A DNA stretch of 8,715 bases from Thiobacillus sp. (lineage in GTDB: Bacteria > Pseudomonadota > Gammaproteobacteria > Burkholderiales > Thiobacillaceae): contig JANJUT010000115.1 of the NCBI GenBank assembly GCA_024710445.1, positions 1 through 8,715 of the forward strand, read 5' to 3'. Each line of letters opens with the position of its first letter. Positions within the stretch are counted from its first letter, which is position 1. The translations under genes were made by a program, and so were the position numbers. The notes beneath the pieces are model-generated. The model saw only the letters and a program-made list of their open reading frames with translations, made no database searches and was not told where the DNA came from. Positions 6,842 through 8,715 of the stretch are shown in pieces.

Positions 6842-8715
6842 ATGCAGTTCATTAACAACCTTAAATTCAGCCACAAGTTCTCCTTGATCGGTGTTCTCGC
6901 CCTGTTGATGGTGGCGCTGCCGGCGGGTATGGCCATCAAGGGTACAAGCGAAAAACTGTCCGCGGCCCATGCCGAGGCCGCCGGCATCGCGCCTTCGGGC
7001 GACTTGCTTAGGCTGGTCCAGCTCACCCAGCAGCATCGTGGCGAGTCGGCCCTTGTGCTGGGTGGTAACGACAGTCATCAGGCGGCACGCCAGGCCAAGC
7101 AGGCCGAGGTGGAGCAGGCCCTGGTCAAGGCAGGACAATCCGTGGCGGACCTGGACAACCCCAAACTCAACGAGCGCCTCGCCACGATCCAGCGCGATTG
7201 GCAGAATCTTGCGGGTGCGGTCAGCGGGAAATCAATCGCCGGACCGCAGAGTTTCGCGCAGCATAATGCGTTGCTCGCCGAGCAACTCGCGCTGCTCGAG
7301 GGGGTCGTCGACAGTTCGACGCTGGCCTTCGATCCTGAGGCCGGCACTTACTACATGATCACTTCAGTGCTTCACTACTTGCCCCAGATGACCGAGAACA
7401 TGGGCCAGATGCGTGCGCGTGGTGCCGTGCTTCTGAGCAAGGGCAGCGCCACTGCCGAAGAACGCGCGCGCATTTCGACGCTTAACACCATAGGGCAAGA
7501 GCATTTCCATGATGCGCGTGGCGCTTTCGATAAAGCCATGGAGGCCGATCCAGTATTGCGGCAGGTGCTGGACAAACCCATTGCGAACGCAGTTGCCGCA
7601 GCCGGCGCAGTGTTCAAGCTCACCGAAGAGCAGATCATTCGCGCCGAAAGGTTCAGGCTGGTGGGTACGGACTACTTCACGGCGATGACCAAGGCTATCG
7701 ACCTCCAGTTCGACCTGGTGAATGTCGCGTTCAAGGCACTGGACGCTGCCTTGTCCGACCGCGTGGCCGCCGCACGACGCGCATTGTTGGCTGTGGTCGC
7801 TATTGTCGGTCTGCTGGGCGCCATCGGCTTGTGGGTCATTGTGTTGACCGCACGCACCACCACGCGCTCCATGGAGCAGGCAGTACAACTGGCGCAACGC
7901 GTGGCAGCCGGCGATTTGACCAGCCGTGTAGAGGTCAACTCCAGGGATGAGGTCGGCCAGTTGATGCTGGCCATGCAGGACATGAGCGAAAGCCTGGTGA
8001 AGATTGTTGGTCAGGTGCGTACCGGTGTCGATGCTGTCACCACCGCTTCGACCCAGATTGCCGGGGGCAACCTGGATTTGTCATCGCGTACCGAAGAGCA
8101 GGCTGCGAGTCTGGAAGAAACTGCGAGTTCGATGGAACAACTCACCAGCACCGTCAAGCAGAACGCCGAGAATGCGCGCCAGGCCAACCAGCTGGTTTCA
8201 TCCACGGCTGACGTTGCGGTCAAGGGGGGGCAGGTTGTGGGCCAGGTCGTCGACACCATGGCGTCGATCAAGGACAGCTCATACAAGATCGCCGACATCA
8301 TCGGCGTCATCGACGGCATTGCCTTCCAGACCAACATCCTGGCGCTGAACGCGGCGGTCGAAGCCGCGCGCGCCGGCGAGCAGGGCCGCGGCTTTGCCGT
8401 CGTCGCCTCCGAAGTGCGCAACCTGGCGCAACGCAGCGCGGGTGCGGCCAAGGAGATCAAGGCCCTGATCGAGGATTCGGTCGGCAAGGTGGACGCCGGC
8501 GGCAAGCTGGTCGATGAAGCCGGCAAGACCATGGGTGAGATCGTCGGCTCCGTCAAACGGGTTACCGACCTCATGAGCGAGATTGCTGCGGCCAGTTCCG
8601 AACAGAGCTCCGGCATCGAACAGGTCAACCAGGCTGTCGGCCAGATGGACGAAGTGGTTCAGCAGAACGCCGCCCTGGTGGAACAGGCGGCGGCAGCGGC
8701 CGAGAGCCTGCAGGA
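6842..8715 (+). CDS. Methyl-accepting chemotaxis protein, 3' end outside the window
   Basis: This inner-membrane chemoreceptor signals to the CheW-CheA pair encoded just upstream. The 624 visible residues give TM1 (about 13-33), a helical periplasmic sensor of about 280 residues, TM2 (about 314-337), a HAMP domain (about 338-392) and the cytoplasmic signalling coiled coil. [17 protein letters not shown] (from about 418) is the first methylation helix, and [20 protein letters not shown] (from 492) followed by [18 protein letters not shown] is the conserved hairpin tip. The sensor is not the four-helix Tar/Tsr module of about 150 residues. It has [13 protein letters not shown] near its start, resembling the RG-containing start of nitrate/nitrite-sensor (NIT) domains, and DPEAGTYYM in its middle, a pattern of Burkholderiales receptors. 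The ligand is unknown. The frame is still open at the window end within the C-terminal helix; any CheR-docking tail is not visible. Confidence 0.95.
   Translation, partial: MQFINNLKFSHKFSLIGVLALLMVALPAGMAIKGTSEKLSAAHAEAAGIAPSGDLLRLVQLTQQHRGESALVLGGNDSHQAARQAKQAEVEQALVKAGQSVADLDNPKLNERLATIQRDWQNLAGAVSGKSIAGPQSFAQHNALLAEQLALLEGVVDSSTLAFDPEAGTYYMITSVLHYLPQMTENMGQMRARGAVLLSKGSATAEERARISTLNTIGQEHFHDARGAFDKAMEADPVLRQVLDKPIANAVAAAGAVFKLTEEQIIRAERFRLVGTDYFTAMTKAIDLQFDLVNVAFKALDAALSDRVAAARRALLAVVAIVGLLGAIGLWVIVLTARTTTRSMEQAVQLAQRVAAGDLTSRVEVNSRDEVGQLMLAMQDMSESLVKIVGQVRTGVDAVTTASTQIAGGNLDLSSRTEEQAASLEETASSMEQLTSTVKQNAENARQANQLVSSTADVAVKGGQVVGQVVDTMASIKDSSYKIADIIGVIDGIAFQTNILALNAAVEAARAGEQGRGFAVVASEVRNLAQRSAGAAKEIKALIEDSVGKVDAGGKLVDEAGKTMGEIVGSVKRVTDLMSEIAAASSEQSSGIEQVNQAVGQMDEVVQQNAALVEQAAAAAESLQ

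Noticed and set aside
1..8715. CRISPR array, tRNA/rRNA, integrase or phage gene
   Set aside because: No regularly spaced repeats, no cloverleaf-like sequence and no mobile-element protein was found on either strand; the only mobile-like feature is the non-coding repeat at 3521-3647.

Overview
The window looks like chromosomal DNA of a motile betaproteobacterium, most likely of the order Burkholderiales. The reasons are a dual-domain FlgJ with a C-terminal peptidoglycan hydrolase, the style of CheA and CheW, a large non-Tar-like sensor domain on the chemoreceptor, and the cheY/cheA/cheW/receptor gene order known from Burkholderia-type motility clusters. Everything recognisable lies on the + strand and belongs to flagellar assembly or chemotaxis. 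The species assignment is an inference from protein style only.

Layout: (1) 1-644, the 3' part of flgJ (rod cap and muramidase). (2) 732-2378 flgK and 2384-3283 flgL, the two hook-filament junction proteins, preceded by a good candidate sigma-28 promoter at 655-681. (3) 3284-4169, an 886-base stretch without an intact gene. It contains a 14-bp palindrome, a 127-bp compound repeat element bounded by perfect 13-bp inverted repeats (3521-3647), and a decayed cheY-type response-regulator gene (about 3759-4136). (4) 4170-6254 cheA, 6294-6797 cheW, and 6842 to the window end, a methyl-accepting chemotaxis protein cut off by the window edge. These three form an evident operon with 39- and 44-base gaps.

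How it works together: FlgJ cuts peptidoglycan so that the rod can pass, FlgK and FlgL join hook to filament, and the receptor-CheW-CheA array controls the rotation of that flagellum through a phosphorylated CheY. The CheY copy that should stand in front of cheA is dead here. Its start codon is ATA, it has at least two frameshifts, and the residues equivalent to E. coli CheY D12, D13, D57 and K109 are all replaced. CheA is intact, so another CheY elsewhere in the genome must be its partner.

I do not see a clearly new biological system. The most interesting parts are the cheY remnant with its systematically lost active site, the bounded repeat next to it at what may be a rearrangement joint between the flg and che blocks, and a run of eight G directly behind the CheA phosphorylation site.
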